A DNA stretch of 64,000 nucleotides from Aegilops tauschii subsp. strangulata (Eukaryota; Streptophyta; Magnoliopsida; Poales; Poaceae). The notes beneath the pieces are model-generated. The model was not told where the DNA came from, did no database searches, and worked only from the letters and a program-made list of their open reading frames with translations. The position numbers were made by a program, and so were the translations under genes. Below, one piece after another: positions 1 to 11,461 of the stretch (position 1 is the stretch's first letter; every line of letters begins with the position of its first letter). Where the stretch lies: assembly GCF_002575655.3 (NCBI RefSeq), contig NC_053040.3, forward strand, positions 456,802,780 through 456,866,779, read 5' to 3'.

Positions 1-1914
1 CATGGAAAGTATTTCCATCTGAGTTACGGATTAAAAGATATGATTTTCAAAAGAATTTATTAATTTCTGGAATTTAATTAATTATTTAATTTAATTCGAA
101 ATTTGGATTTATGACATCAGCATGATGTCATGCTGACGTCAGCAGTCAACGTTGACCGTTGACCTGGTCAACCGGACAGGTGGGTCCCACCTGTCACGGC
201 TGTTAGCTAATTAACTACTGTTTAATTAAATTAACTAACTAATTAGATTAATTTAAACAGGATTAATTAACTTAATTAATTTAGTTAATTAATTAATTAA
301 ATTTATTTTTATTTTTATTTTCCTTATTTATTTATTTATTAATTTTTATTAATTAATTTATTATTTTTATTATTATTATTATTATTATTTTAATCATCAT
401 TTTTTTCTTTTCGTTCTGTGGGTGCGGGGGCCCACCTGTCTGTGGCCCAAGGGGGTTCGGGCCTAGGGGCAGTGGCTCAGGGGGGCGAGGCCCCACCTGG
501 CAGTGGCCCAGGGGCCTTAGCGGAGCGGGCGAGGCGTGGGCGCCCGTGTGCGCCCGAGGCCACCAGGGGGCGGCGACGCCGGCCACGGCAGAGGCCGGCC
601 GCGGTGCGGCCAGTGCGCAGGCCGGGCGGCAGCGACGCGCCGACGTGCGCGGGGGCGAGCGGCGGAGGCGAGGGGAGGCGTGCGCGGCCCAGGGGTGCAG
701 GGCGAGGCCAAGGCAGGGGGGTGAGCACGGCGGGAGGTGCGGGCGCGGCGGTGAGCGCGGCCGAGCGCGCGCGGGGGGCGCGGCGACCGCGGCGTGTGCG
801 CGCTGGACAGGGGGGCGGTGGCCACGGCGAGTCCATGGCCGGAGCGGGGCGCGCTGGCCGTGGTCGGTGGAGAGGCGCCCGCGGGGAGGAGCGCTGGGCA
901 AGGGGCCGCAGCGGGCGGACGGGGCGTGTGGTCTGGCGGACCCGGCGACGAGCGGCGACGGCGCGCGCGTGGCAGGAGCAGTGGGGCGCGGTCATGGCAG
1001 AGAGAGGAGGGGGGAAGCTCACAGAGGAGGAGTAGGGCACGGGCAGCGGGCGCAGGGTGGAGGTCGAGGACGACGCGACGGAGACGAGGCGCAGCGGCGT
1101 GCGTCGACGGCGTCGGGGAGGCGGAATCGAGGTAGCTTCGGGCGAGGTCCAATCATGGCGAGCGGCGAGGCGACGGGGTCAGGGGCAGGCGCAGGGTCGG
1201 GGTGCGCCGTGCGGGAGGAGACGGAGAGGCGACGCAGATGAGGTGGCGAGGGGCGACGGCGAGGTGGTCGGGGCTCGCTGCCCCGATCTCGATCCAGACG
1301 GGATCGGGTGAGGGAGGGGGAGTGGGGAAAGTGTCGGTGGAGTGGGTGGGGGTGAGGGGATAAGGGAGGCCGGTTGGGCCAGGGTGGAGCTGGGCCAGGT
1401 GGGTCGGAGTGGGCCTTTCGGACGGGGGGGATGGTGCTGGCCGGCTGGGCCGCTTGGCCCAGTTGGCCAGGGGGTTCCTTTCATTTTTTTTGTTTGTGTT
1501 TCTTTTCTGTTTTATTTTAGTTACATTTTATTTTAGTTTTGTAAAATGCCAAATGAGCACCTAAATTAGTATTACTAATTAGTCCACTGCCACAATTAGC
1601 TTGGCACCTAAAATAAAATATTTTGTAATTGTTTAGTATTTAAAGTATTTAAATAATAGTTTTGCTACTATTTTATTACCATTTGAATATTTGAACATTT
1701 TATAAAAGTGTGGTTCTCCACCATAATTACCTACACATTATTTGGCACAACCCGAACATTTTAGTTTTAAAGTTTGAAAACTTTTGTTGTTTGCCTTTTA
1801 TTCAATTTTGAATTTGAATTGGTTTTTGAACTAACGCGGGATTAACTACTCTGACAGAGGTGACGTGGCATCAATAGCAGGGAATTACTGTAGTCTAATT
1901 ATCCGGGCGTCACA
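1..1914 (-). mobile_element. Element A, 3' LTR (left part outside window), LARD-type gypsy-like retrotransposon
   Basis: On the minus strand this LTR begins TGTGACGCCCGG at 1914. It aligns with 9556-11448 of the complete LTR downstream, so the window opens about 2 kb inside the LTR. AT-rich arms (1-410 and 1480-1914) flank a very GC-rich block (about 415-1475). The block has long overlapping open frames on both strands, which I treat as composition artefacts. There is no gag or pol. The terminal TG...CA dinucleotides, the adjacent polypurine tract and the paired LTR at 6132 identify it. The family may be related to Sukkula-like LARDs of Triticeae, but I cannot confirm the name. Confidence 0.85.
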
Positions 1915-1927
1915 ATTCTCCTCCACT
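1915..1927 (-). other. Polypurine tract of element A
   Basis: Read on the minus strand this is AGTGGAGGAGAAT, directly abutting the TG of the 3' LTR. It is the expected plus-strand priming site, and the same tract sits at 11449-11461 in element B. Confidence 0.75.
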
Positions 1928-4900
1928 ACAAGAAATCTCGTCCTGAGATTTAAGAGGGGTGTAAGGGGGAAAGTTCTGGTTACGAAAGTCTAATGGATCT
2001 TCTTGTCTTTGGTTGCTCTCCTCGAAGAGGTCGATCCATAAAATTGATGTCTTCACTCCTATGCCTCAATGCATCATGATGAAATTGTCATCCTTCCTTC
2101 AGGATCTCCATCGTGCTTACGAAAGAATAAAGGGTGGTTATTCTGTAAGAACGGACCTCTGCAAGGTTGACTACCTGGTAGTTCACAGTGGGGAAGGAGG
2201 CGAAAAGTAACTCTCGAATTGAAACTTAAGAAAATATCAAGAGCAAGGTAAGGAGGTATCATGGGAAGTTTCGAGCGGGCAGACAATCGTTCGATGCCTG
2301 AAACAAAGTGTGAAAGGGGTTCAAAGCAATCGGAATAAGTATTATGGCTGATGCCAGTATAGGTCAGTAGGATGGTGGTCCGTGAATTACATACGAGGCC
2401 ACGCGCGATGAATAAATTTGGGAACAGGGGGTGCACAGGAGAGTCAGGTTTCGATCCTGTGGAACTGTGGGTTATGGGCCCACCATGTGGGTTAAAAGTA
2501 GGAAGGGCGGTGACATCTTGCACGATCATGATAGCAAGGCATGTCAGAGGGTAGCCTGTCAGTTATATGTCAGCAACATCGTCGGTACCAAGGGCGAGGG
2601 ACGAAGAGAACCATTTTCCTGCTCGTTGAAACGAGGCGGACCATTAGGCAAAGTTCTCGTCCATCGGTGGTTACCGAAAATATGATTATCAGATTAAACA
2701 GAAGAATGGAAAGGAAAATGTGTTTAAACACATATTTCAAGGGTATATCCTTCCCAAGGACAAGCTGAGCATGATATCCATGACAGGATATAATGTAGAA
2801 AACTCTTTAGGTAGGGGAGAGAAATTTCATGACATTACCCTTACAACGGTGTTTGGATAATTGAGCAGGAAACATTTAGCATTGGGCTTCAAATGTTCCT
2901 GTTGAAAATCGGAGTACCATAGACATGCTTCGAGATAGCATTGACATGGTCAACATGTGAAGATCAGAATTTGGAAACAAAAAGGATCCATTAGGAACAA
3001 CTTATAGAATAAGTCTTACAATTTCCTCATGGAAGAATAGCTAACCTTGCTAAAAAGGAAAACTTATAACAATAGGTCCTCCGGCCAGGTGTGTTAGGCA
3101 TGACATCACCTTACCGGGTCATAAATGGACCAATGTTACAACTCTTGGAAATATGTTCCAACCATCATATCTGACCGAGATTCAGATCTGATTGGTGTCA
3201 GGATACCTCAGACTCAGGATGTCTGAGAAGAAAAGTGCAACACAAATTGATGGGATGACATTGTAAGATTCTCGGGAAATGAACTACGAAAGCAAGTTCC
3301 GAAACCAGAGTTCATCATTAAACCAAGGAGAGGGTTAGGAGGTGGCTGATGGACTCGGCGACATTCCATTGTGATTTCCAAAAGATGGATTTCCACAATT
3401 ATGTGTACAAGGAGATAGCTTTTGTCAGTTCAAATGATATAATGAGGTATGCTCGAGGAAACATACACGATTGAACATTGGTTGACGGTGCACCCGAAAT
3501 ACGGACTTAGGTAGCACAAACAATGTTAGAATGGCGATTCGATAACCAATGGTCTAAGAATGAAATGTTGACCATTAACTTCAAAGCAATAAGGTTGCTA
3601 GAAGTTTTGAAGTCGCACACCATAGTTCAATTGCCGGTTTTCCGGTTAGGAACAACACGGGGACCAAGGAATGAATGGATGTGGCAAGAAGTATCACCTG
3701 TATCAAGATGCCATAAGAGGAAATTCTCACGACATTCTTGATATAAAAGATGGTAATACTCCAAAGTAAAGAAGAACAAATGCTGGATATCAAGGATCTC
3801 AAGGTATAACACAAAACATGAACAAGTTTGTGTTGAATGGAAGGCAATAAAGTGGTCGATGATAACACAGATCATCGAGGGCAAGGATGGTATTTCTCAT
3901 CATGAACTCAATTGATATCCTGGAAGAGCTCATAAGGTTGATGATGATCACGACACATTTGCCGAGAGATTTCATGAAGGTGTAATCGATCGGCGATGAC
4001 ATCAAGTCAAAGGAATGATGAAGCAAAAGGTTATTGAAACCACAGGTACGACACAAACTCGAGACCAAGCTTGTTGTCCAAGGCGAAATGATAAGACGAG
4101 GAAGGTCGGCGTAAGCTTAGCTCGTCGTCGAAAATCGTGCTTCGGAAAGAAGGACCAGATAGCACAGTTAAAAAGTTGCATGATAATGACATAGCCGAGC
4201 AGGCTACGGATGACGTGATCGAGTACAAACTCGTAAGCAAAGGAGATTACTAAGAGTTGTTTAATCGTGATGCGGACTCGATTCAGTTATCGATGTCCTT
4301 GAGTGTTTAATAACTCGGGGCTCGTGAAAAATTGGAATAAATGAGAATGTAATACTTGACGGAGAACTCATAAGAAGTTATGCAGTTCCGTGATAATCTC
4401 AGGATACCAGGGGGTAATACTCGACGACAGATCAAGGTAGAGGTTGGACTAGGGTATTGCTTTGCAGAAGACAAGTGCTCAAACTTGCACGAGAAACGGA
4501 ATCAAGGAGAAACATGGTCGGATCCACGATTGCAAAGGATTAATTCACCGATACTAGATGATATTATACCAGGGAAATAGCTATTATTATAAGAAGCTTC
4601 CATGATAGGATCTACATCGTGTCCATGGGCATGAACACAAAGGTTCAAGGTCGACCCCCACTTCTGCAATGCATAACCTTTCATTCACTGCTCTATTAAA
4701 AATAATTTGAGTGCGAAGACCTACCTGGTGAATTACCAGAGGAGTAAGAACCTTGGAAAACTTTCGGGTTCACACAGATTAAGGAAGGCATAGGTTCAAC
4801 CCATCGAGGCATCTTAGGAACATATACCACAATTATTTTTGGACTAATTAACACAAGCTCGAATGTAGAGCATGGTTCACAAAGCAGAGGATACAATTTA

Positions 4901-6115
4901 CCAAAGGCATCATGTATCCGAGGAAAAGCTCACAAACTTATTTAATATGAAGGACATTGTCGGATAAAATCTGACAAAAGGGTCTGGTGGTCCACAAGGG
5001 ATCAGATGTGAGCATCAGTACTCAACCAGAGGAAGAAAGAATGCCAGGAGATCAGGTTATAGAAACAACTGACTAACTCAAAGCTCACATGTAAAGGAAT
5101 TATAGTTTCCAAATCAAAGGATCAGAAGCAAATGCTCTGATTAAGGATGGATAACTTGAGTAAGCTTAGGGGTACAAACGACGACAATTTGATTGGTCGA
5201 GATTCAGCTCATGTTAAAAATGACGTCTGAGCCGGAAGGATGAATTCTAGGATCTGATTGAGGATTGCGAGCATTCGCAACAAATTGGATCAACGGACTC
5301 AAAATGATAATGGCAAGAGATGCCAATAATGTTACGAGACTTAAGATTAATCATAATGCAAGTAAGCAAGAATTTCAAGAGCAAAAAGGCTCCTGAAGAT
5401 TTTCGAAGATAGAATGATATTTTGAACACTTTTGTGAAATACTTGAATCAACTGGGGATGAGCGGATACTCGGTAAGTGCGAGAATTATCCGTAGGGGTA
5501 TTCAGGTGACAAAGAACTGTATAGCAGTAAGCTCAAAGGATTCTTGGAACAACGGAGAGCGGTTCGGGGCATCTTGTATCAACAAGATCAACTTGGAATA
5601 AAATTAAGAACGACGGGTATAAGTATTTATCCATAGATCAGTGGTAGGGAATTGCAAAAGCAACGAGCACAAAGTCTCGAGAACATCGGAGAATATTTGA
5701 GGGCACCTAATAACAAGGGCAACTGGGGATGAAGGTATGAACGATAAAAGTATGTATTTATCCATAAAGATTTATCGGTGGTAGGGATCGCAATGGTGAA
5801 GGGCACAAGGGTCTCGGGAAAGCATCAGAGAGTGTCTTCAGAATCTTCTGGTGCAGCAGGCGATCATCTGGCCGGAAGGGGCTCTCCGGGAGAAAGTATT
5901 TACGAGAACCTACAGTTAGTCTTTTTAGCAAAATCATTTAACCCGGATAGGAGAGAGTTCAGAGTCCCAGAGTAAAGGTCGAGGAATAAAAGATCCTATT
6001 ACCACCCAATGGCGACGTGGGCCCGTAAGACACACAGCCATGTTAGTAAAAGTTTTTCAATGACTAGACTCGACTTCGGCCAAGGAGTTTGGAAGGGGGA
6101 TTCCTATAGGCAGTT

Positions 6116-6129
6116 GGCTCTGATACCAA
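6116..6129 (-). other. Primer-binding site of element A (initiator Met tRNA)
   Basis: On the minus strand it reads TTGGTATCAGAGCC, two bases from the LTR end. TGGTATCAGAGC is the complement of the 3' end of plant initiator tRNA-Met. This fixes the element on the minus strand, with the 5' LTR at the right. Confidence 0.9.
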
Positions 6130-6131
6130 CT

Positions 6132-7530
6132 TGTGACGCCCCCGATTTGACCGTACACTAATCATGCATGCAAATGTGTACGATCAAGATCAGGGACTCA
6201 CGGGAAGATATCACAACACAACTCTAAAACATAAATAAGTCATACAAGCATCATAATACAAGCCAGGGGCCTCGAGGGCTCGAATACAATTGCTCGATCA
6301 TAGACGAGTCAGCGGAAGCAACAATATCTGAGTACAGACATAAGTTAAACAAGTTTGCCATAAGAAGGCTAGCACAAAAGTAGCAACGATCGAAAAGGCA
6401 AGGCCTCCTGCCTGGGACCTCCTAACTACTCCTCGAAGCCGAACTCCACGTAGAATCATCCTCGGGATCTCTAGCTCCTGGACTCCAGCATCTGGTTGCG
6501 ACAATCCGGTATAGAAAGGGGAAAAGAGGAAGAAAGCAACCGTGAGTACTCATCCAAAGTACTTGCAAGCAAGGAGCTACACTACATATGCATGGGTATA
6601 TGTGTAAAGGTCATATCAGTGGACTGAACTGCAGAATGCCAGAATAAGAGGGGGATAGCTAATCCTGTCGAAGACTACGCTTCTGGCAGCCTCCATCTTG
6701 CAGCATGTAGAAGAGAGTAGATTGAAGTCCTCCAAGTAGCATCGTATAGCATAATCCTACCCGGCGATCCCCTCCTCGTCGCCCTGTTAGAGAGCGATCA
6801 CCGGGTTATATCTGGCACTTGGAAGGGTGTGTTTTATTAAGTATCCAGTTCTAGTTGTCATAAGGTCAAGGTACAACTCCGGGTCGTCCTTTTACCGAGG
6901 GACACAGCTATTCGAATAGATAAACTTCCCTGCAGGGGTGCACCACATAACCCAACACACTCGATCCCATTTGGCCGGACACACTTTTCTGGGTCATGCC
7001 CGGCCTCGGAATATCAACACGTCGCAGCCCCACCTAAGCACAACAGAGAGGTCAGCACGCCGGTCTAACCCTATGCGCGCAGGGGTCTGGGCCCATCGCC
7101 CTATGCACACCTGCACGTTGCGTACGCGGCCGGAAGCAGACCTAGCCTAGTGGCGTTCCAGTCCAATCCGGCGCGCGCCACTCAGTCGCTGACGTCACGA
7201 AGGCTTCGGCTGATACCACGACGCTGGGATACCCATAACTACTCCCGCGTAGATGGCTAGTGCATATAGACCAAATGGCCAGACTCAGATCAAATACCAA
7301 GAACTCGTTATGAGTGTTATGTCGAAGTAACCACGGACGCCGTCCAGGGCCAGGCCCACCTCTCCCCTAGGCGGTCTCAACCTGCCCTGTCGCTCCGCCA
7401 CAAAGATCCACTTGCGGGTACTCCTACGAGCCGACCCGACTTTAGTCATCACATGTGTCATGTATTTAGCATATAAGTATATACCCGTGATCACCGCCCA
7501 GGTGATCACGGCCCGATAGTATAGCACAGC
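6132..7530 (-). mobile_element. Element A, 5' LTR, truncated
   Basis: It starts TGTGACGCCCCCG next to the primer site and aligns with 7531 to about 9004 of the complete LTR. It lacks about 75 bp present there (around 8802-8880). It stops abruptly at 7530, where the complete LTR of element B begins. The missing 2.4 kb would be expected beyond B's right end, but B's right end is itself truncated. Confidence 0.85.
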
Positions 7531-10500
7531 TGTGACGCCCCCGATTTGACCGTACACTAATCATGCACGCAAATGTGTAAGATCAAGATCAGGGACTCAC
7601 GGGAAGATATCACAACACAACTCTACAACATAAATAAGTCATACAAGCATCATAATACAAGCCAGGGGCCTCGAGGGCTCGAATACAATTGCTCGATCAT
7701 AGACGAGTCAGCGGAAGCAACAAAATCTGAGTACAGACATAAGTTAAACAAGTTTGCCTTAAGAAGGCTAGCACAAAAGTAGCAACGATCGAAAAGGCAA
7801 GGCCTCCTGCCTGGGACCTCCTAACTACTCCTCGAAGCCGAACTCCATGTAGAATCATCCTCGGGATCTCTAGCTCCTGGACTCCAGCATCTGGTTGCGA
7901 CAATCAGGTATAGGAAGGGGAAAAGAGGGAGAAAAGCAACCGTGAGTACTCATCCAAAGTACTCGCAAGCAAGGAGCTACACTACATATGCATGGGTATA
8001 TGTGTAAAGGGCCATATCAGTGAACTGAACTGCAGAATGCCAGAATAAGGGGGGACAGCTAGTCCTGTCGAAGACTACGCTTCTGGCCACCTCCATCTTG
8101 CAGCATGTAGAAGAGAGTAGATGGTAAGTTCACCAAGTAGCATCGCATAGCATAATCCTACCCGGCGATCCCCTCCTCGTCGCCCTGTTAGAGAGCGATC
8201 ACCGGGTTGTATCTGGCACTTGGAAGGGTGTGTTTTATTAAGTATCCAGTTCTAGTTGTCATAAGGTCAAGGTACAACTCCGGGTCGTCCTTTTACCGAG
8301 GGACACGGCTATTCGAATAGATAAACTTCCCTGCAGGGGTGCACCACATAACCCAACACGCTCGATCCCATTTGGCCGAACACACTTTTCTGGGTCATGC
8401 CCGGCCTCGGAAGATCAACACGTCGCAGCCCCACCTAAGCACAACAGAGAGGTCAGCACGCCGGTCTAACTCCTATGCGCGCAGGGGTCTGGGCCCATCG
8501 CCCATTGCACACCTACACGTTGCGTACGCGGCCGGAAGCAGACCTAGCCTAGTGGCGTTCCAGTCCAATCCGGCGCGCGCCACTCAGTCGCTGACGTCAC
8601 GAAGGCTTCGGCTGATACCACGACGCCGGGATACCCATAACTACTCCCGCATAGATGGTTAGTGCGTATAGACCAAATGGCCAGACTCGGATCAAATACC
8701 AAGATCTCGTTAAGCGTGTTAAGTATCTGCGAACGCCGACCAGGGCCAGGCCCACCTCTCTCCTAGGTGGTCTCAACCTGCCCTGTCGCTCCGCCACAAA
8801 GTAACAGTCGGGGGCCGTCAGGAACCCAGGCCCACCTCTACCGGGGTGGAGCCACCTGTCCTTTCAGCCCCCTCATCAGAATCACTTGCGGGTACTCAAC
8901 GAGCCGACCCGACTTTAGTCACCACATGTGTCATGTATATAAGGTATATAGTATATACCCGTGATCACCTCCCGAAGTGATCACGGCCCAGTAGTATAGC
9001 ATGGCAGACGGACAAGAGTGTAGGGCCACTGGTGGAACACTAGCATCCTATACTAAGCAGTAGGATAGCAGGTAAGGGTAATAACTGTAGCAACAAGGAC
9101 AGGCTATGCATCAGTATAGGATTAACCGAAAGCAGTAACATGCTACACTACTCTAATGCAAGCAGTATAGAGAAGAATAGGCGATATCTGGTGATCAAAG
9201 GGGCGGCTTGCCTGGTTGCTCTGGCAAGTAGGAGGGGTCGTCAACTCCGTAGTCGAACTGGGCAGCAGCAGTGTCGGTCTCGTAGTCTACCGAAGAGAAG
9301 AGGGGGGAAGAAACAGTAAATACAATGCAAACATAAGCATGACGATGCGTGACATGACAATGAGCGGTGCTAGGTGTGTCCTAACGCGACAGTAGGTGGT
9401 ACCGGCGAAGGGGGGGGAACATCCGGGAATGTATTCCCGCTGTTTCGCGTTTTCGGACAGATGAAACGGAGGGGGAAAGTTGCGAGTTCGATATGTTAGG
9501 GATGTGTGGCGGACGAACGGGCTGCGTATCCGAATTCGTCTCGTCGTTCTGAGCAACTTTCATGTAGAAAGTATTTTCATCCGAGTTACGGATTATTTTA
9601 TATGATTTTCTAAAGATTTAATCATTTTCTGAATTTTAATTAATTTTTTAATTCAACATTATCCAAAACAGTGTTTGGTGACATCAGCATGACGTAGGGG
9701 TGACGTCAGCGGTCAACAGTCCGCTGACCAGAGTCAAACCTGACCGGTGGGTCCAGTGGGACCCACCTGTCATAGTCTGAGACTAACTAATCAGGTTTTA
9801 ATTAGTTTATTTAATTGATTAGGTTAATTACTGATTAGATTAATCTAAATATGATTAATTAACTTAATTAATTCCTTAATTAATGAATTAATTAATGAAA
9901 TTATTTATTTATTTATTCCATTTTTTCTTTAAACATTCTGGGGCCGGGCCCCTCTGGTCATAGGCACGGGGGCCTAACGGGCGAAACGGGCGCACTAGCG
10001 TTGTCAGGTGCGGGCGCCGCGCACTCGCGCGGAGGCGACGGAGGGCGCCGGCGGGGTCGTGCCCACGACGCGTCCAGGGGAGGGCGTGTGGGCGTGCGGG
10101 AAGGTGAACCACGGCAGCGGCTCGCCGGAGTTGCGTTCCGGTGACCATTTGGTCACCCACGAGCATCAGTAGGACGAGCGCGTTGGCGCGCATCGAGTTG
10201 GGCTAGGGGTTGGTGCTGGAGGTGTCGGGATGGACGCCGGCGACGAGGTCTAGCGGCAGCGAAAACATCCTGGGCATCCATGAACAAGACGGCAGCAGTG
10301 TTTCGTCCAGGGGTCAACGCAACGACGACAACAAGCCTGGCCGCGGCGGCATGGCCACGACCGGCTCTCGGCTTCGGTCACGGCTAGCTGGCGACGCGTG
10401 CGAGGCAGGGAAGAGAGGGGAAATATGGCGGCGCTCACATCGATGATGAGGAGCAGCTCGGGGCAGCCGGAGGGAGACGGCGGCGCGAAGTAGGCCGGCA

Positions 10501-11448
10501 AGAGGAGGTGCGGTTGGCGACGGCGAGGACGCCTCCGGCGACGGTGACGGGGAGCGCCGGCGTCGGAGAGGACCGCGGCGATGGCGTCAGACGATGTAGC
10601 TTCGGCGACGGCGAGGACGCCTCCGGCGACGGTGACGGGGAGCGCCGGCGTCGGAGAGGACCGCGGCGATGGCGTCAGACGATGTAGCTTCGGCGACGGC
10701 GGGCGCGGTCGATCCGGGCAGCGGGGTGGTTCTCCTTGCGATGGCGGTTGGCGAGGTGACGGCGAAAGGTCGCGGCAACGGGGTCGGGGAGCCGTTTCCC
10801 TCGATCCAGATCGGGGGGCAGAGGAGGAGTGGGACGAGGGAGAGGGAGTGCGGGGGGGGGGGGGGGGTTCGTGCGGGAGGAGTTGACCTGATCTAGGTCA
10901 CGGGGGGGAGTGGGCATTAAGGGGGCGCCGGCTGGGCCTCGGGTTAGTTGGGCCGGTGGCCAGCTGGGCCACTTGGCCCGGGGGGGGGGGGGTTCTTCCA
11001 TTTTTTTGCTTTGTTTTATTTCTACTTTTTCTTTTCTGCTTTCTTTTATCTATTTAGTAAATTATAGTTTTACAAAAGTAAAACCCGTACCTAAAATAGA
11101 GTTACAACTCCAACTACTTTCACAGAAAGTTTTACCCCTGATCAAAATAGTTTAGCAATTTATAATATTCAAAAGATATTTATTTAATAGTTTTACCTAC
11201 TGTTTTAATCATTTAAGTGCATTTAAACCTTTTATAAAAATGTGGTTTCTCCACAATAATTACCTATGCATTATTTGGCAACACCCCAACATTTTAGTTT
11301 TAATATTTGAAAATGTTTACCGTTTGACTTTATTTTTAGTTTGAATTTCGAATCGATTTTGAACTAACAAAAGATTAACAACAGTAATCGTGGTGACATG
11401 GCATCATTAACGTGGGATTACTGTAGCCTAATTATCCGGGCGTCACAA
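7531..11448 (-). mobile_element. Element B, 3' LTR, complete (3.9 kb)
   Basis: This complete LTR runs from TGTGACGCCC to GGGCGTCACA and is 3,918 bp long. Its first 3 kb is nearly identical to the LTR starting at 15654, so those two are the LTR pair of one insertion. Like element A it has a GC-rich core (about 9935-11000) inside AT-rich arms. The core contains an 88-bp tandem duplication and two long G runs (about 16 and 13 bases, at 10852 and 10980). Short repeated open frames occur here and in the other copies, but they belong to the LTR and are not genes. Confidence 0.9.
10521..10696. repeat. 88-bp tandem duplication in GC-rich LTR core
   Basis: A unit beginning CGGCGAGGACGCC at 10521 is repeated at 10609 with period 88 and essentially no change, followed by a short partial third copy. 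The partner LTR at 15654 is broken off at this point, so whether both LTRs carried the duplication cannot be seen. Confidence 0.8.
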
Positions 11449-11461
11449 TTCTCCTCCACTA
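11449..11461 (-). other. Polypurine tract of element B
   Basis: AGTGGAGGAGAAT on the minus strand, immediately next to the 3' LTR, identical to the tract of element A. Confidence 0.75.

Larger units (their letters stand above)
1915..6131 (-). mobile_element. Element A internal domain, non-coding
   Basis: This 4.2-kb region lies between the two LTR pieces of element A. No frame encodes gag, protease, integrase or reverse transcriptase; the longest open frames are about 150 codons and show no recognisable motif. It aligns along its length with 11449-15653. Compared with that copy it lacks a stretch of about 130 bp at 2680 (present at about 12209-12335), and both breakpoints sit next to short A-rich microhomology. 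A conserved non-coding interior between long LTRs is the definition of a LARD, mobilised by proteins from another element. Confidence 0.8.

Noticed and set aside
418..1311. Long overlapping open frames on both strands (up to 231 codons)
   Set aside because: They lie in the GC-rich core of an LTR, are rich in R, G, A and P on all frames, and have no motif; stop codons are simply rare in such DNA.
1924..1936. CACTACAAGAAAT, the look of a CACTA transposon end (also at 11457)
   Set aside because: It occurs at the same place next to the polypurine tract in both LARD copies, with no partner end, so it is part of the retrotransposon interior.
6116..6129. tRNA-like sequence near LTR ends
   Set aside because: Only the primer-binding complement of tRNA-Met is present; no cloverleaf can be formed. 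No tRNA or rRNA gene was seen in the window.
7697..7903. 68-codon frame repeated at 6298, 7697 and 15820
   Set aside because: All three are the same place in three LTR copies; repetition comes from the retrotransposon, not from a gene family.
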